From positions 1 to 45,568 of IMG/VR virus record IMGVR_UViG_3300020057_000056: a stretch of 45,568 bases of DNA. One strand, given 5' to 3'. Below, in pieces: positions 13,775-23,108 of this stretch. The DNA is from a virus. Made by a program: the position numbers and the translations under genes. The notes below the pieces were generated by a model. It ran no database searches, had not been told where the DNA came from, and saw only the letters and a list, made by a program, of their open reading frames with translations. How positions within the stretch are numbered: position 1 is the stretch's first letter; each line of letters opens with the position of its first letter.

Positions 13775-15291
13775 TGAGACCATATTTAGAATTATTAATT
13801 GGAAAAAATGCGAGTACTAATTCTAAAAATATTAGAAAGTCACATATCTTTGGGGGCTCTGGTGGATCAATCTTAGATACCCGTCTGGTAAATTTTCGTT
13901 TCGAAGAAAGCGATGGAGATGATATCGACAAAAATCGTAAGGGTAGAAAAGATATAGTATCCTTTACCTTCATCGATCAAGTCCCCGAGCTTCAAGGCTT
14001 TTTAAGTGATAGCAAGGAAATTGAAGTGGATGACCTCTTGTATATAAGGTATGGATGGATCATTGGCGACAAGGGCCAAAAAGTCCAACCAGACTTAGTG
14101 GAAAGAGAATTCAGAATTGTTAAGATAGAGCCCAAGTTTAATTCATCAATGAGTACCTTGACTGTTACAGCGTATGATCGGTCTGCTGATTTAGACAGAT
14201 TCATAACATCCATACTGTTAGACACTAAACTATCTGATGGAAGAGGAGCTGGTGCTGCTGAGAAAACACCTTTTAAAGCCGCACTCATGGAAATTGCCCG
14301 CATTGGGGGCCTTGAGTTAGATGAATCGGGAAGAGTTATTTTCGAAGACGCGCAAGGTAATACAATTGTTGAACTAGGCGGAAACTTAGCTATTCCCAGA
14401 GAGTCTTTAGCCTCATACCTCAAATATCTTGCCGAAGAAACGGGCAGTGTTTTTTATGTCGAAAACCGACGCTTATTTTTCGGAGCTCGGAAGATGCCTT
14501 CAAGAGATAAAATTGCCGCTACAATATTAAGAGGTTCTGATAAAACCGTATTTGATGTAAAGTCTAAGGAAGATTTAAGAGTGGTCCCGTTGTTAGATAT
14601 GTCGATTCAGAGAAAACTTGCAGTAGAAGGTGTTGCCTATAAGGTCCCTACACAAGATAAAAGAACGGGAGTCGTAGATGTCAGCCAAGTTTTAGCTAGT
14701 GAGTTGAGCCAGATTTTACTTATATCACTAGATATCGATTCAGGACAGCCGACTGTCCCTTTTAGACCGGCTCCTCTGTCCACAGAATACTCAAAACAAT
14801 TGAACATACCAATTGGAAAAGCAGAGGAAGTTTTAAATGATGCTATCATAAGTGAACGAGTTGAGACTTTCTTTAGCAAACCCTCATTTTTCACACAGCA
14901 AGAAGTATCTACAATTCTACAACAGCCTTCACCTTCAGCAATGGAAAAAGCAGGCCAGGCTATCTTGAGACAAAAACTTACTGATTTGACGCTGAAAGAG
15001 ACCACTGCAACTGTAAAGATTTTCGGTAACCCATTGATACGACATGGTAATTTAGTTAACATAGCCGGTAATATGCCCAAAAACTACAGTGGCACTTGGT
15101 ATGTACAGTCAGTGGAACACGATATTACCCCGAATAATTACTTTACTACGTTAAAATTAATGGCTGCGTCACCAGAAAACCCATTCTTTAGATCAGACAT
15201 TAAGAAATTTCAACAGAAAATTAACAAGACACAACAGAAAAAGCCTAATAAACTAGGCCGTATAATACCTGATGTGGCGAAAGGCCGGTAA
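13774..15291 (+). CDS. Baseplate hub protein (P2 gpD / T4 gp27-like)
   Basis: A 505-residue protein matching the gpD / gp27 hub, equal to the N-terminal half of VgrG. Seen are an N-terminal beta domain (SFTFIDQVPELQGFLSD, VDDLLYIRYGW), FRIVKIEPKFNSSMSTLTVTAYDRSADLDR, the middle SLASYLKYLAEETGSVFYVENRRLFFG module, and a C-terminal barrel ending GNPLIRHGNLVNIAG / GTWYVQSVEHDITPNNYFTTLKL, both typical of this family. A trimer of this protein joins the six-fold tube to the three-fold spike encoded next. The spike gene begins three bases downstream, so hub and spike are separate genes here rather than a single VgrG. Confidence 0.9.
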   Translation: MRPYLELLIGKNASTNSKNIRKSHIFGGSGGSILDTRLVNFRFEESDGDDIDKNRKGRKDIVSFTFIDQVPELQGFLSDSKEIEVDDLLYIRYGWIIGDKGQKVQPDLVEREFRIVKIEPKFNSSMSTLTVTAYDRSADLDRFITSILLDTKLSDGRGAGAAEKTPFKAALMEIARIGGLELDESGRVIFEDAQGNTIVELGGNLAIPRESLASYLKYLAEETGSVFYVENRRLFFGARKMPSRDKIAATILRGSDKTVFDVKSKEDLRVVPLLDMSIQRKLAVEGVAYKVPTQDKRTGVVDVSQVLASELSQILLISLDIDSGQPTVPFRPAPLSTEYSKQLNIPIGKAEEVLNDAIISERVETFFSKPSFFTQQEVSTILQQPSPSAMEKAGQAILRQKLTDLTLKETTATVKIFGNPLIRHGNLVNIAGNMPKNYSGTWYVQSVEHDITPNNYFTTLKLMAASPENPFFRSDIKKFQQKINKTQQKKPNKLGRIIPDVAKGR

Positions 15292-15293
15292 CC

Positions 15294-16442
15294 ATGGCTG
15301 GGATAAGACAAGAAGGCAGAAGATATTTATTCGGGCTCTACAAGGGACTAGTGGCTGTTAATACAGACCCAGAGTCCAGAGGCAGAATTAAAGTAAAGAT
15401 TCCAACTATTTGGAACCAACAAGTACACCCTACTTGGGCAGAACCTTCCTTTCCTAGTAACGAAGTATTTACTGTACCAACAGTAGGGTCTCAAGTATGG
15501 ATTGCATTTGAGGAAGGAGATCCCAATTCTCCTATCTATATAGGATCGTTCTTGAAGTCTTCTGAGCCCCATGTGTCCGCTAAGAATGCCTCCCCTCTAA
15601 ATAGAAGCATTAAAACTGCCAATAATTTAGAAGTAAGCCTCGATGATTCCATCAATGAAATACACATTCAAATCAAGGGAACTAATACCACTGCCAATGT
15701 TCTAGTACCAGGCCCTGCTACACTAGATGCTAAAGGCGAAGCATTTATGAAACTAGAAGAGGGTGGTTTGAAGCTAAATGCATACCAGCTCACTGTAGGG
15801 GTTCACCCGAAAACCGGAGCCACTATTAAGGATGTATGGACAATTGGATATGGCCACACCGGGCCAGATGTATACGAAGGACAGGTTATTGACGAAACCC
15901 AAGCAGATGATTTGTTTGCTGTAGATAAGACAGACTTCGAGACATCTCTATCAGCTCTGGTGAAAGTACCGTTAAACCAGAACCAGTTCAATGCTCTAAT
16001 GTCTCTGGTATATAATATCGGAATTCCAAACTTTGCGGAAAGTAACCAACTTAAGTTACTTAATGCGGGTAAGTATACCCAGTCTGCCGCTGAATTCGCT
16101 AGCTGGAGGCTAGCACGCGGGGTAGTTTCAAGGGGGTTAGTGGCTCGGAGAGCCCGAGAACTGGCTCTTTGGAACAGCCCAAGTGCCGCCTCAGAGTCCT
16201 CAGACCCCCCCATTAAGATAATCTTACGTAAGGATGGCAACAAAATCATCCTAGATGCAGAAGCCATAGAACTAGGTGAAGGCGCAACAGAGCCAATCGT
16301 TTTAGGGGATAGCTTCAAGAGCCTTTTTAATTCCCATGTTCATAATTATATTCCAGGAAGTCCGGGCCCTACAACCACTACATCACCTCCGACATCATCC
16401 ATGGGGTCAGGGCAATTGAGCGATATCAGCAAAGTAAAGTAG
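15294..16442 (+). CDS. Baseplate spike with embedded lysozyme domain (gp5/gpV-like)
   Basis: A 382-residue central spike. Residues about 10-100 form an OB-fold domain (LFGLYKGLVAVNTDPESRGRIKVKIP then VGSQVWIAFEEGDPNSPIYIGSF), as in gpV and gp5. Residues about 150-290 form a GH24 lysozyme-like domain with Glu 155/156 and the hallmark TIGYGHTG. The remainder is a beta-strand stem with KIILRKDGNKIILDAE and the tip motif NSHVHNYIPGSPGP, whose HxH resembles the metal-binding tip of gpV-type spikes. The lysozyme probably opens peptidoglycan at entry, as in T4 gp5. The canonical catalytic Asp appears replaced (Tyr-Gln-Leu) and an insertion of about 12 residues precedes TIGYGHT, so activity is uncertain. 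Confidence 0.9.
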   Translation: MAGIRQEGRRYLFGLYKGLVAVNTDPESRGRIKVKIPTIWNQQVHPTWAEPSFPSNEVFTVPTVGSQVWIAFEEGDPNSPIYIGSFLKSSEPHVSAKNASPLNRSIKTANNLEVSLDDSINEIHIQIKGTNTTANVLVPGPATLDAKGEAFMKLEEGGLKLNAYQLTVGVHPKTGATIKDVWTIGYGHTGPDVYEGQVIDETQADDLFAVDKTDFETSLSALVKVPLNQNQFNALMSLVYNIGIPNFAESNQLKLLNAGKYTQSAAEFASWRLARGVVSRGLVARRARELALWNSPSAASESSDPPIKIILRKDGNKIILDAEAIELGEGATEPIVLGDSFKSLFNSHVHNYIPGSPGPTTTTSPPTSSMGSGQLSDISKVK

Positions 16443-16468
16443 TAATATATGGTAGAATGGAGAGTATA

Positions 16469-16864
16469 ATGTCAATAAGCAAAGCTTTTTTAGGGAGAGG
16501 TCTCAAATACCCGCTAAGTGTTGGAAAAGACGGCGATTTCTCTAAAAACAGAGACAATACTGACCAGGTCAGAGACTCTATAATCTTCTTGCTACATACT
16601 AGGATCGGCGAAAGAGTCCATAGCCCACTTATTGGGTCTAGATTGATGGACTTTAAACATGAATCTAATAGCCCCCAGCTAAGGTCATTACTAGCCCAAG
16701 AGATCCTCAGGACTGTGGAAACTGGGGAACCGAGAATTTCAGACCTACAAGTAAACGTGGAATCGTCACCAAATAATGAACGAGTTGTTTTTATTAAAAT
16801 CAGCTTTACTGTAATACCGGAAAACGTAGAACAAAATCTTGTTTTCCCATTTTACCTGGATTAA
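16469..16864 (+). CDS. Baseplate wedge protein gp25-like (P2 gpW)
   Basis: A 131-residue member of the gp25 / gpW family, the sheath initiator linking wedge to sheath. The pattern FLGRGLKYPLSV, DQVRDSIIFLLHTRIGERVHSPLIGSRL and VFIKISFTVIPENVEQNLVFPFYL matches, with IGERV in place of the commoner GER-M/EPR motif. I prefer the ATG at 16469, because GGAGAG lies just before it; an upstream in-frame ATG at 16457 would overlap that ribosome site. It lies between spike and gp6-like genes as in P2 and injection-system clusters. Confidence 0.88.
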   Translation: MSISKAFLGRGLKYPLSVGKDGDFSKNRDNTDQVRDSIIFLLHTRIGERVHSPLIGSRLMDFKHESNSPQLRSLLAQEILRTVETGEPRISDLQVNVESSPNNERVVFIKISFTVIPENVEQNLVFPFYLD

Positions 16865-16866
16865 TT

Positions 16867-19560
16867 ATGTCAAATTTAATATTAAATTCTGAAGTAAACT
16901 TAAGCACTCGTGATTTCCAAGGGCTAAGACAAGCGTTTTTCGAGTATAGTCAAGCTAACTTCTCGGACATTTGGAGTGACTATAACGAAGGTTCTTTCGC
17001 TGCTGCAATCGCAGAAATTGTAGCGTATCTTGGAGATAACTTACACTTTTATATTGACAGACAAACACAAGATAATTTTCTGTCTACTACAAAAGATCGC
17101 CAAGCTGCCATTGAATTAGCGGCACTGATTAATTATTTTCCTGGAAATCCTAGCCCAGCCACAGGAGAAATAACATTATCTCTAGATGTGGGCACGTTTG
17201 ATTATGGAACTCCACTACTCAAAGGATTTCAAGTAAGTAACGGCAACGGAATTATTTTTGAAACTAACGACTCTGAGAGCATTTTATTTAATACAGCGAA
17301 TATTACGCTCGATGTAACAGAAGGTGAAACAATTGCAGAAACTACTTCTGGAATTGGCCCTCTAGCTATAGGCAGCGGCTCGCCTTTCCAATCATACACA
17401 CTGAGTAGAAAGAATGTAATTTTATCTAGGACTATAGCCGAGATTAATGACAATAGTGAATTAGTTGTTACAGTTGACGGTGACTTATATGACGTTACCG
17501 CAACACTATCTACAGCCCAATCTACAGACAAAGTTTATACGAGTAGGACCAGCGATTCTGATGAGACCGTCATTACATTTGGAAATGGCGAGTTTGGAGT
17601 AATACCAGGAGATGGATCAGTGATCCACGCTACCTATAGAGTACTTGCTGATGAAGATCAGAGAGCTCTACAAAATAATGGCAACTTAAATATTGACACA
17701 GTAATACAACTAATCAGTTCTAGAACTGGAGTACTGGCTGTATCTAATGATTCCCAAATGACTGGAGGTGGCCCTAGAGAGTCTCTAGAAGAAATAAAGA
17801 TTAATGCTCCAGCCAGCCTATCCGCTCTAAATAGAGCCGTGTCTTTGATGGACCACTCTATTCTAGCTAAGACTGTTACAGGAGTAGCAAAGGCTCTGGC
17901 AAGAGCCGGTGAAGGTAACTTTGATGTAGTAATACATGTTGCCCCAGACGGTGGCGGATTCCCAAGCACCACGCTCAAGAATTCCGTAGTTGCTTTCTTT
18001 GACGATAAAAAAATGGCAAAGACAACTATTTTTGCTAAAGACCCAATATACCAGCCAGTTCAAATCTCCCTGAAAGTTTTTGTTGAAGATACATCCAAAC
18101 AGTCTGAAGTTGTCATAGCTATTACATCGGCCGTAAACGATTTATTTGACTTTGATAATATGGAATTTGGCCGCCCAGTTTTATTAAAATCAACTGGGTT
18201 TGACAGCGACTTATTCGACTTCAATGAATATCTAGAGAGTGTTGCAGGAATAAGTAAAGTTAAGATAAACAAATTTACTCTAAAGCCAGCTATGTATGAA
18301 TTACTTGATTCAAATGCCGGTACCGCACACCTGAGTTCCAGAGGGACTGTCATCAGAAATCCAGCCAGGAACTATGAGTATAAGATTTTCATGCACACAG
18401 ATACTGACTATATTTTACAAAAAGGTATTATCGGAAACTCTGCTACATTAAATGACACAACTATTACCGACCCAAACCTAGATCTAACATTAGAGTCTGG
18501 CACAAGTACAGATGCAGGGTCAACTTTCTTACAAGACTCTAATCAATATTTCCAGCCTAACGTATTTGCTGGACAGACTCTTATTGATTCTGCAGGAACG
18601 TTCTTCCTCATTGCGTCTAACACACAAGACACAATTACTGTAACCGCTGGAACTCCAGCTGACGGTGCTTATGAAGTAGTAGAGAGATTAGTCGGCTATA
18701 AATTAAATCCAAATACATTAAGAAGCGATGTCTTTAATATTGTAGCCAATACTGGAAGCTCGGTCTCAGTAGCAAGTGGACTAGGCGCAGTGACTTCTGC
18801 GGGAGATGAGTATAGAATCTACCGACCTGAAACAAATCAGTTTGGCACTAACCCACTGGCTAACACAGCACCAGCAACTACGGGTACGATTACTTCCTAT
18901 ACCTACGGAAGTGGAACACTCAATAGTGTGACCGATTCAGCTCTAGCTGGCGTATACGCTGATGATGCGTTTAATGGATACCAATATATCTTAACTGATG
19001 GAAATGGACAGTACGAAGTGACTACCGTTCTAGACTACACTGGAGTATCGGGTATATTTACTCTTGGTGGACCTAGCTCTATCACTACAGAACCTTCAGC
19101 TTCAGACGCTTATATATGTTCTCCAAAGTATATAATGGGATCTGATTCTGCGGTGAACACATCTTTATTCCCCGCAACAAGTACGGAGTTTGAGTCGTCT
19201 CTACTCATTGGAAAGGGAGATGATTACTACAATGGATCTGTCGTTAAATTCCTGACGGGAAGTAATGAAGGCATTGTCAGAAGAGTAAATGATTACGTCT
19301 CGGCCACAGGACACTTTACCGTGGATGGACTTCCAAATGCTCCATCACATGATGATGAGTTTGAAGTATCTTTTAACTATGAAGATGACGCTGAGACGAT
19401 TGTGTTTTCTACCGTAATAGATTCTAACGGCGAAAATGGAGATGAGTTCCATTTTAATGTATCTGAATTAGTTGGAGACCTTATTCCTTCAGATATTCAG
19501 ATTCTGCAGATCGACACAGACACAGATCTAGTGATTAATGCTATCGGGGGAACTTCTTAA
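16867..19560 (+). CDS. Baseplate wedge protein gp6/gpJ-like
   Basis: An 897-residue protein. The N-terminal 120 residues (YNEGSFAAAIAEIVAYLGDNLHFYIDRQTQDNFLSTTKDRQAAIELA) are the conserved opening of the baseplate J / T4 gp6 family, followed by the RAVSLMDHSILAKTVTGVAKALA segment (about 325-345) and the C-terminal dimerisation region FFDDKKMAKTTIFAKDPIYQPVQISLKVFV (about 378-407). Residues beyond about 500 are an unusual beta-rich extension with short repeats of the type GxxVxSASGLGAVTSAGDEY, making it much longer than P2 gpJ. It forms the dimeric ring that ties the wedges together. The stop overlaps the next start. Confidence 0.87.
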   Translation: MSNLILNSEVNLSTRDFQGLRQAFFEYSQANFSDIWSDYNEGSFAAAIAEIVAYLGDNLHFYIDRQTQDNFLSTTKDRQAAIELAALINYFPGNPSPATGEITLSLDVGTFDYGTPLLKGFQVSNGNGIIFETNDSESILFNTANITLDVTEGETIAETTSGIGPLAIGSGSPFQSYTLSRKNVILSRTIAEINDNSELVVTVDGDLYDVTATLSTAQSTDKVYTSRTSDSDETVITFGNGEFGVIPGDGSVIHATYRVLADEDQRALQNNGNLNIDTVIQLISSRTGVLAVSNDSQMTGGGPRESLEEIKINAPASLSALNRAVSLMDHSILAKTVTGVAKALARAGEGNFDVVIHVAPDGGGFPSTTLKNSVVAFFDDKKMAKTTIFAKDPIYQPVQISLKVFVEDTSKQSEVVIAITSAVNDLFDFDNMEFGRPVLLKSTGFDSDLFDFNEYLESVAGISKVKINKFTLKPAMYELLDSNAGTAHLSSRGTVIRNPARNYEYKIFMHTDTDYILQKGIIGNSATLNDTTITDPNLDLTLESGTSTDAGSTFLQDSNQYFQPNVFAGQTLIDSAGTFFLIASNTQDTITVTAGTPADGAYEVVERLVGYKLNPNTLRSDVFNIVANTGSSVSVASGLGAVTSAGDEYRIYRPETNQFGTNPLANTAPATTGTITSYTYGSGTLNSVTDSALAGVYADDAFNGYQYILTDGNGQYEVTTVLDYTGVSGIFTLGGPSSITTEPSASDAYICSPKYIMGSDSAVNTSLFPATSTEFESSLLIGKGDDYYNGSVVKFLTGSNEGIVRRVNDYVSATGHFTVDGLPNAPSHDDEFEVSFNYEDDAETIVFSTVIDSNGENGDEFHFNVSELVGDLIPSDIQILQIDTDTDLVINAIGGTS

Positions 19561-20846
19561 TGAGCCTAATAATTACAAGAATTCCTGAGAATCTAGATCC
19601 ATATTTCACACAAATAGAGACGATCTGGACTGAAATTGAAGCTGCTGTAAATGATAGCGATGCACGTCTTCTATTCTTAGAAAACAACCCACCTCGCCAC
19701 ATTAAAGTAACTTTCATTGACCCAGTATCAACATCACTACCCTCAGGACCATCTATCACTATTGACGATGTAGTAGCCTCAAACGGGGATCTAATCTTGT
19801 TCACTAACCTAAATAGTGGAAATAACAGGGTTTATCTACTCTCTGGTATTGGAGTTAACGCAGCCTGGAGTGCACAAGACTTCTTTGGCCCTAGCTCTAC
19901 ATTAGACGAAGACCCAACAGACGGAGATATGGTCACAGCTACAAAAGGAGCCTTCTTTGCCAATCAGACAGCACAGTTTGATGGTACTGAGTGGAAGGTT
20001 AATAATGTTGTTAGACTATTTAACGGCTCTAGCTTCTGGGAACTTGGTTCTATCCAAGCTCTTGATATCATTAATAATTTTGTCGGAGAGATCTTCTCTG
20101 TACCCTATGCTGGCAGTGAGCACATGATTATAAACTTCTCTATTACTAGAGGAGCTACACATGAAACAGGTCAAATATTCATGTCTACGGATGGAACACT
20201 TGTAGATGTATCCGTAGCTAGTACATCCCCAGGAGCCTCTGGTATAGAGTTCCAAGGCAGTATATCTGGGTCTGATCTAGTCCTAGAGTACCTATCAGAC
20301 AATTTAGGTCCAAACGGGAAGCTCAAGTACTATACACAACGCTGGTCGGATACTATAGGTGGCCCTGCGGGCATTCCTAGTTATTCTGGAACTGGCGGAA
20401 ATCTGCTTGCAGCAGCTGGAAATAATAGAGAAATCCAATATAATGATGATGGTGACTTTGCAGCAGACTCAAGGTTTCAGTGGAATGCAGCAGTAGGGGC
20501 TATTAATCTAAATGGCATGGAAATTCAAGTACTTAGCCCAGAAACACCACTTTTAGACAATCAAACATCTGCAGCGACCTTTCATTCGTATGACTCGTCT
20601 GACTATAAACATGTGTTTATGGACTACTCTTTAGAGAGAGATGGCGAGACTCAAGCTGGAACTCTGGTGGTTACTAACAACCAGATAGCCGCATCTGTTA
20701 CAAATGACTTCAGTTCTACAGATAGTTTGGGTATAAATTTCTTTGCTGTAATAAACGGCAGTGATGTAAATCTACGATATACATCTACAAGTACTGGATT
20801 TAGCTCAATCTTGAGATTTGCAACCCGTAGATGGACCAATTCTTAA
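19560..20846 (+). CDS. Baseplate/fibre-associated protein with two RW-ending domains
   Basis: A 428-residue protein coupled to the wedge gene by TAATG. The first 60 residues are helical (IETIWTEIEAAVNDSDARLLFLE) and may dock to the baseplate. Residues about 60-160 are beta-rich. There are two copies of an approximately 75-residue beta domain, about 195-275 and 350-428. Each has a hydrophobic-Tyr/Phe-Ser-xxR start, a GSD-hydrophobic-x-L-x-Y motif and an ending xRW; a third related copy ends the next gene. I infer a short fibre, fibre adaptor or receptor-contacting protein. No enzyme motif is seen. Confidence 0.6.
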   Translation: MSLIITRIPENLDPYFTQIETIWTEIEAAVNDSDARLLFLENNPPRHIKVTFIDPVSTSLPSGPSITIDDVVASNGDLILFTNLNSGNNRVYLLSGIGVNAAWSAQDFFGPSSTLDEDPTDGDMVTATKGAFFANQTAQFDGTEWKVNNVVRLFNGSSFWELGSIQALDIINNFVGEIFSVPYAGSEHMIINFSITRGATHETGQIFMSTDGTLVDVSVASTSPGASGIEFQGSISGSDLVLEYLSDNLGPNGKLKYYTQRWSDTIGGPAGIPSYSGTGGNLLAAAGNNREIQYNDDGDFAADSRFQWNAAVGAINLNGMEIQVLSPETPLLDNQTSAATFHSYDSSDYKHVFMDYSLERDGETQAGTLVVTNNQIAASVTNDFSSTDSLGINFFAVINGSDVNLRYTSTSTGFSSILRFATRRWTNS

Positions 20847-20910
20847 GCTATTCATGGTATCATAAATAGGTACTTTACACAATCATATAATCACATAGGG
20901 GAAAAATCTC

Positions 20911-23034
20911 ATGGCTAACGTACACAAGTTTCAGCAGCCTGTTAGGGTAGGCGTCAAAGCTTCAGATCCAACAGGAGAACAAGGTCTCATATACTACAAT
21001 TCAACGGACAACGTATTTAGAATACGGGATGATGCCGGGTATGCTACTATTGCTGATAGATCGTTTCTATCAAGCACTTCCTCTGGAGAAGGTGCTTCCC
21101 AAATCGGTATTTTCGATACCGCAGCCAGTTTCACTTCAACTGACGTTGAAGGCGCTTTAGCAGAACTTTACACTTTAGCTTCTGCTGGTGGGTCAAGCAC
21201 TTTTGCGGACAACTTATTCAGAGTTCAAGATAATGGTGATGCCAGTAAAGAAATTGAATTCTCTTTAGGTGGCGCTACTGCATCGACCAAGATGACTTTA
21301 GTCAGTTCTCAAACTGCTAATAGATCACTTACTTTACCTAATACCACCGATACTTTAGTTGCTTTAGCATTGGCTCAAACTCTTACTAACAAGACTATAG
21401 ACGCTGATTCAAACACTATTACTAACATTGAAAATGCTGATATTAAAGCTGGTGCAGCTATCGACGCTGCTAAGATTCATGATGGATCAGTAAGTAATAC
21501 TGAATATGGCTATTTGGATGGAGTCACTTCTGCTATTCAAACTCAATTAAATGCCAAACAAACTACTACTTTAACCGATGGAAACATCCTAGTAGGTAAT
21601 GCATCTAACGTTGCTACTAGTGTAAACCCTTCCGGGGATGTTGATGTTTCGAATGCCGGAGTATTCTCGATCAGTGCTGGCGTAATTGTCAATGCTGATA
21701 TTAATGCTTCTGCTGCGATTGACGCTGCTAAGATTCATGATGGATCAGTAAGTAATACTGAATATGGCTATTTGGATGGAGTCACTTCTTCTATTCAGAC
21801 GCAAATCACAGCAAGAGCTTTAGACTCAGCTGTCATTAAAAAAGATGGTTCAGTAGCTTTTACAGCAGATCAATCGATGGGCGGCTTTAAGTTAACTAAT
21901 CTAGCTGCTCCTGCAATTAACGGTGATGCGCTTCGATTTAACCAACTAGGTGCAAACAATGGTATTGCAACACTAGACGGTGGCGGAAAAGTTCCTGTAT
22001 CTCAATTACCCAGTTCGATCATGACCTACGAAGGTGTTTGGAATGCAACTACTAATAGCCCTGCCCTTTCTGATGGAACAGGAGACGCGGGACAAGTTTA
22101 TAGAGTCAGTGTAGCGGGTTCCCAAAATCTAGGATCAGGATCTATTTCATTTGATGTAGGAGACTATGCAATTTACAATTCTTCTGGAACATGGGAAAAG
22201 TCTGATACGACAGATGCAGTAGCTTCTGTTAACGGACAAACTGGAATTGTAGTTTTAGATGCCGATGATATTGCTGAAGGAACTAATGTATACTTCACAG
22301 ATGAACGGGCTCAAGACGCAATTGGCGCAATGGTTGCAGATAGTTCAAAAGTATCGCTAACTTATGTTGATGGCACGCCTTCACTCACTGCAGATATTAT
22401 TGCAGGATCTTTAGTGAATGCTGATATTAACGCTTCAGCAGCTATTGATGCCGCAAAGATCCATAACGGTTCAGTAAGTAATACTGAGTTTGCATATCTT
22501 GATGGTGTTACATCTGCTATTCAAACTCAATTAAACGCCAAGGTAACAGGCCCAGCTTCCGCAACTGACAATGCTATTGCTAGATATGACTCTACCACTG
22601 GAAAATTACTACAAGACAGTACTTCTATACTGTCCGATGCAGGTGGAATGACTATTGCTGATCTCTGGAGAAGAGGCGATGGAAACTTAACTAATTATGT
22701 AGAAGAAGAATATAACCATTCTCAGACCCTTACTGCATCTACTACTGCTGTAGCATCAGCATTTACATTTGACAGTACTGTAGTTAAAGCAATTACAATT
22801 GAGTACACCATTCTTTCTGGAAACGAAAGAAGAGTTGGAAAGATTATGGTTGTTGGAGACAATCTTGTTTCTGTAGCTTCAGGCGCAACAAGCTTAACTG
22901 ACGAAATGAGTGAAACCGATGATGTTGGAGTTACCTGGACTGCCGCTCTTAATGGAGGTGATGTAGAGCTCAGCTATACGACCAGCGCCGGGGCTAAAAC
23001 AATGAGATCTGATATCAAACGATATCTTGCCTAA
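20911..23034 (+). CDS. Tail fibre protein with repeated shaft modules
   Basis: A 707-residue fibre. The N-terminus (KFQQPVRVGVKASDPTGEQG...) probably attaches to the baseplate. The shaft contains repeated units of the type DAAKIHDGSVSNTEYGYLDGV (about residues 185-205, 270-292, 510-530) joined by coiled or trimeric beta segments, and a bridge VSQLPSSIMTYEGVWNATTN-like region common in phage fibres. The last 85 residues form the RW/RY-ending beta domain shared with the upstream gene. Two of the repeat units are identical over 69 bp in DNA and match a third in the next fibre gene. A good ribosome site (AGGGGA) precedes it. Confidence 0.83.
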   Translation: MANVHKFQQPVRVGVKASDPTGEQGLIYYNSTDNVFRIRDDAGYATIADRSFLSSTSSGEGASQIGIFDTAASFTSTDVEGALAELYTLASAGGSSTFADNLFRVQDNGDASKEIEFSLGGATASTKMTLVSSQTANRSLTLPNTTDTLVALALAQTLTNKTIDADSNTITNIENADIKAGAAIDAAKIHDGSVSNTEYGYLDGVTSAIQTQLNAKQTTTLTDGNILVGNASNVATSVNPSGDVDVSNAGVFSISAGVIVNADINASAAIDAAKIHDGSVSNTEYGYLDGVTSSIQTQITARALDSAVIKKDGSVAFTADQSMGGFKLTNLAAPAINGDALRFNQLGANNGIATLDGGGKVPVSQLPSSIMTYEGVWNATTNSPALSDGTGDAGQVYRVSVAGSQNLGSGSISFDVGDYAIYNSSGTWEKSDTTDAVASVNGQTGIVVLDADDIAEGTNVYFTDERAQDAIGAMVADSSKVSLTYVDGTPSLTADIIAGSLVNADINASAAIDAAKIHNGSVSNTEFAYLDGVTSAIQTQLNAKVTGPASATDNAIARYDSTTGKLLQDSTSILSDAGGMTIADLWRRGDGNLTNYVEEEYNHSQTLTASTTAVASAFTFDSTVVKAITIEYTILSGNERRVGKIMVVGDNLVSVASGATSLTDEMSETDDVGVTWTAALNGGDVELSYTTSAGAKTMRSDIKRYLA
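21418..21797 (+). repeat. Exact 69-bp direct repeats in fibre gene
   Basis: The 69-bp sequence at 21463-21531 is identical to 21721-21789 and to 23463-23531 in the next fibre gene. The second and third copies remain identical over 87 bp (21711-21797 and 23453-23539). The first and third share another exact 38-bp block (21418-21455 and 23418-23455). A fourth, diverged copy lies near 22438-22520. Such identity between genes suggests recent exchange or duplication and offers sites for fibre recombination. Confidence 0.9.
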
Positions 23035-23050
23035 TAAATTCTAAGAGTGT

Positions 23051-23075
23051 GGGCCTAGAAATTTATCTAGAGCCC
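23051..23075 (+). terminator. Possible terminator hairpin between fibre genes
   Basis: GGGC-CTAGA (23051-23059) can pair with TCTAG-A-GCCC (23066-23075) leaving one bulged A and a 6-nt loop, followed by a weak T-rich stretch (TCCTTTG). It could be a partial terminator or an mRNA-stabilising hairpin between the two fibre genes. Confidence 0.35.
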
Positions 23076-23108
23076 TCCTTTGTGGAAATGGAAACGAAGG
23101 AGTAGACA

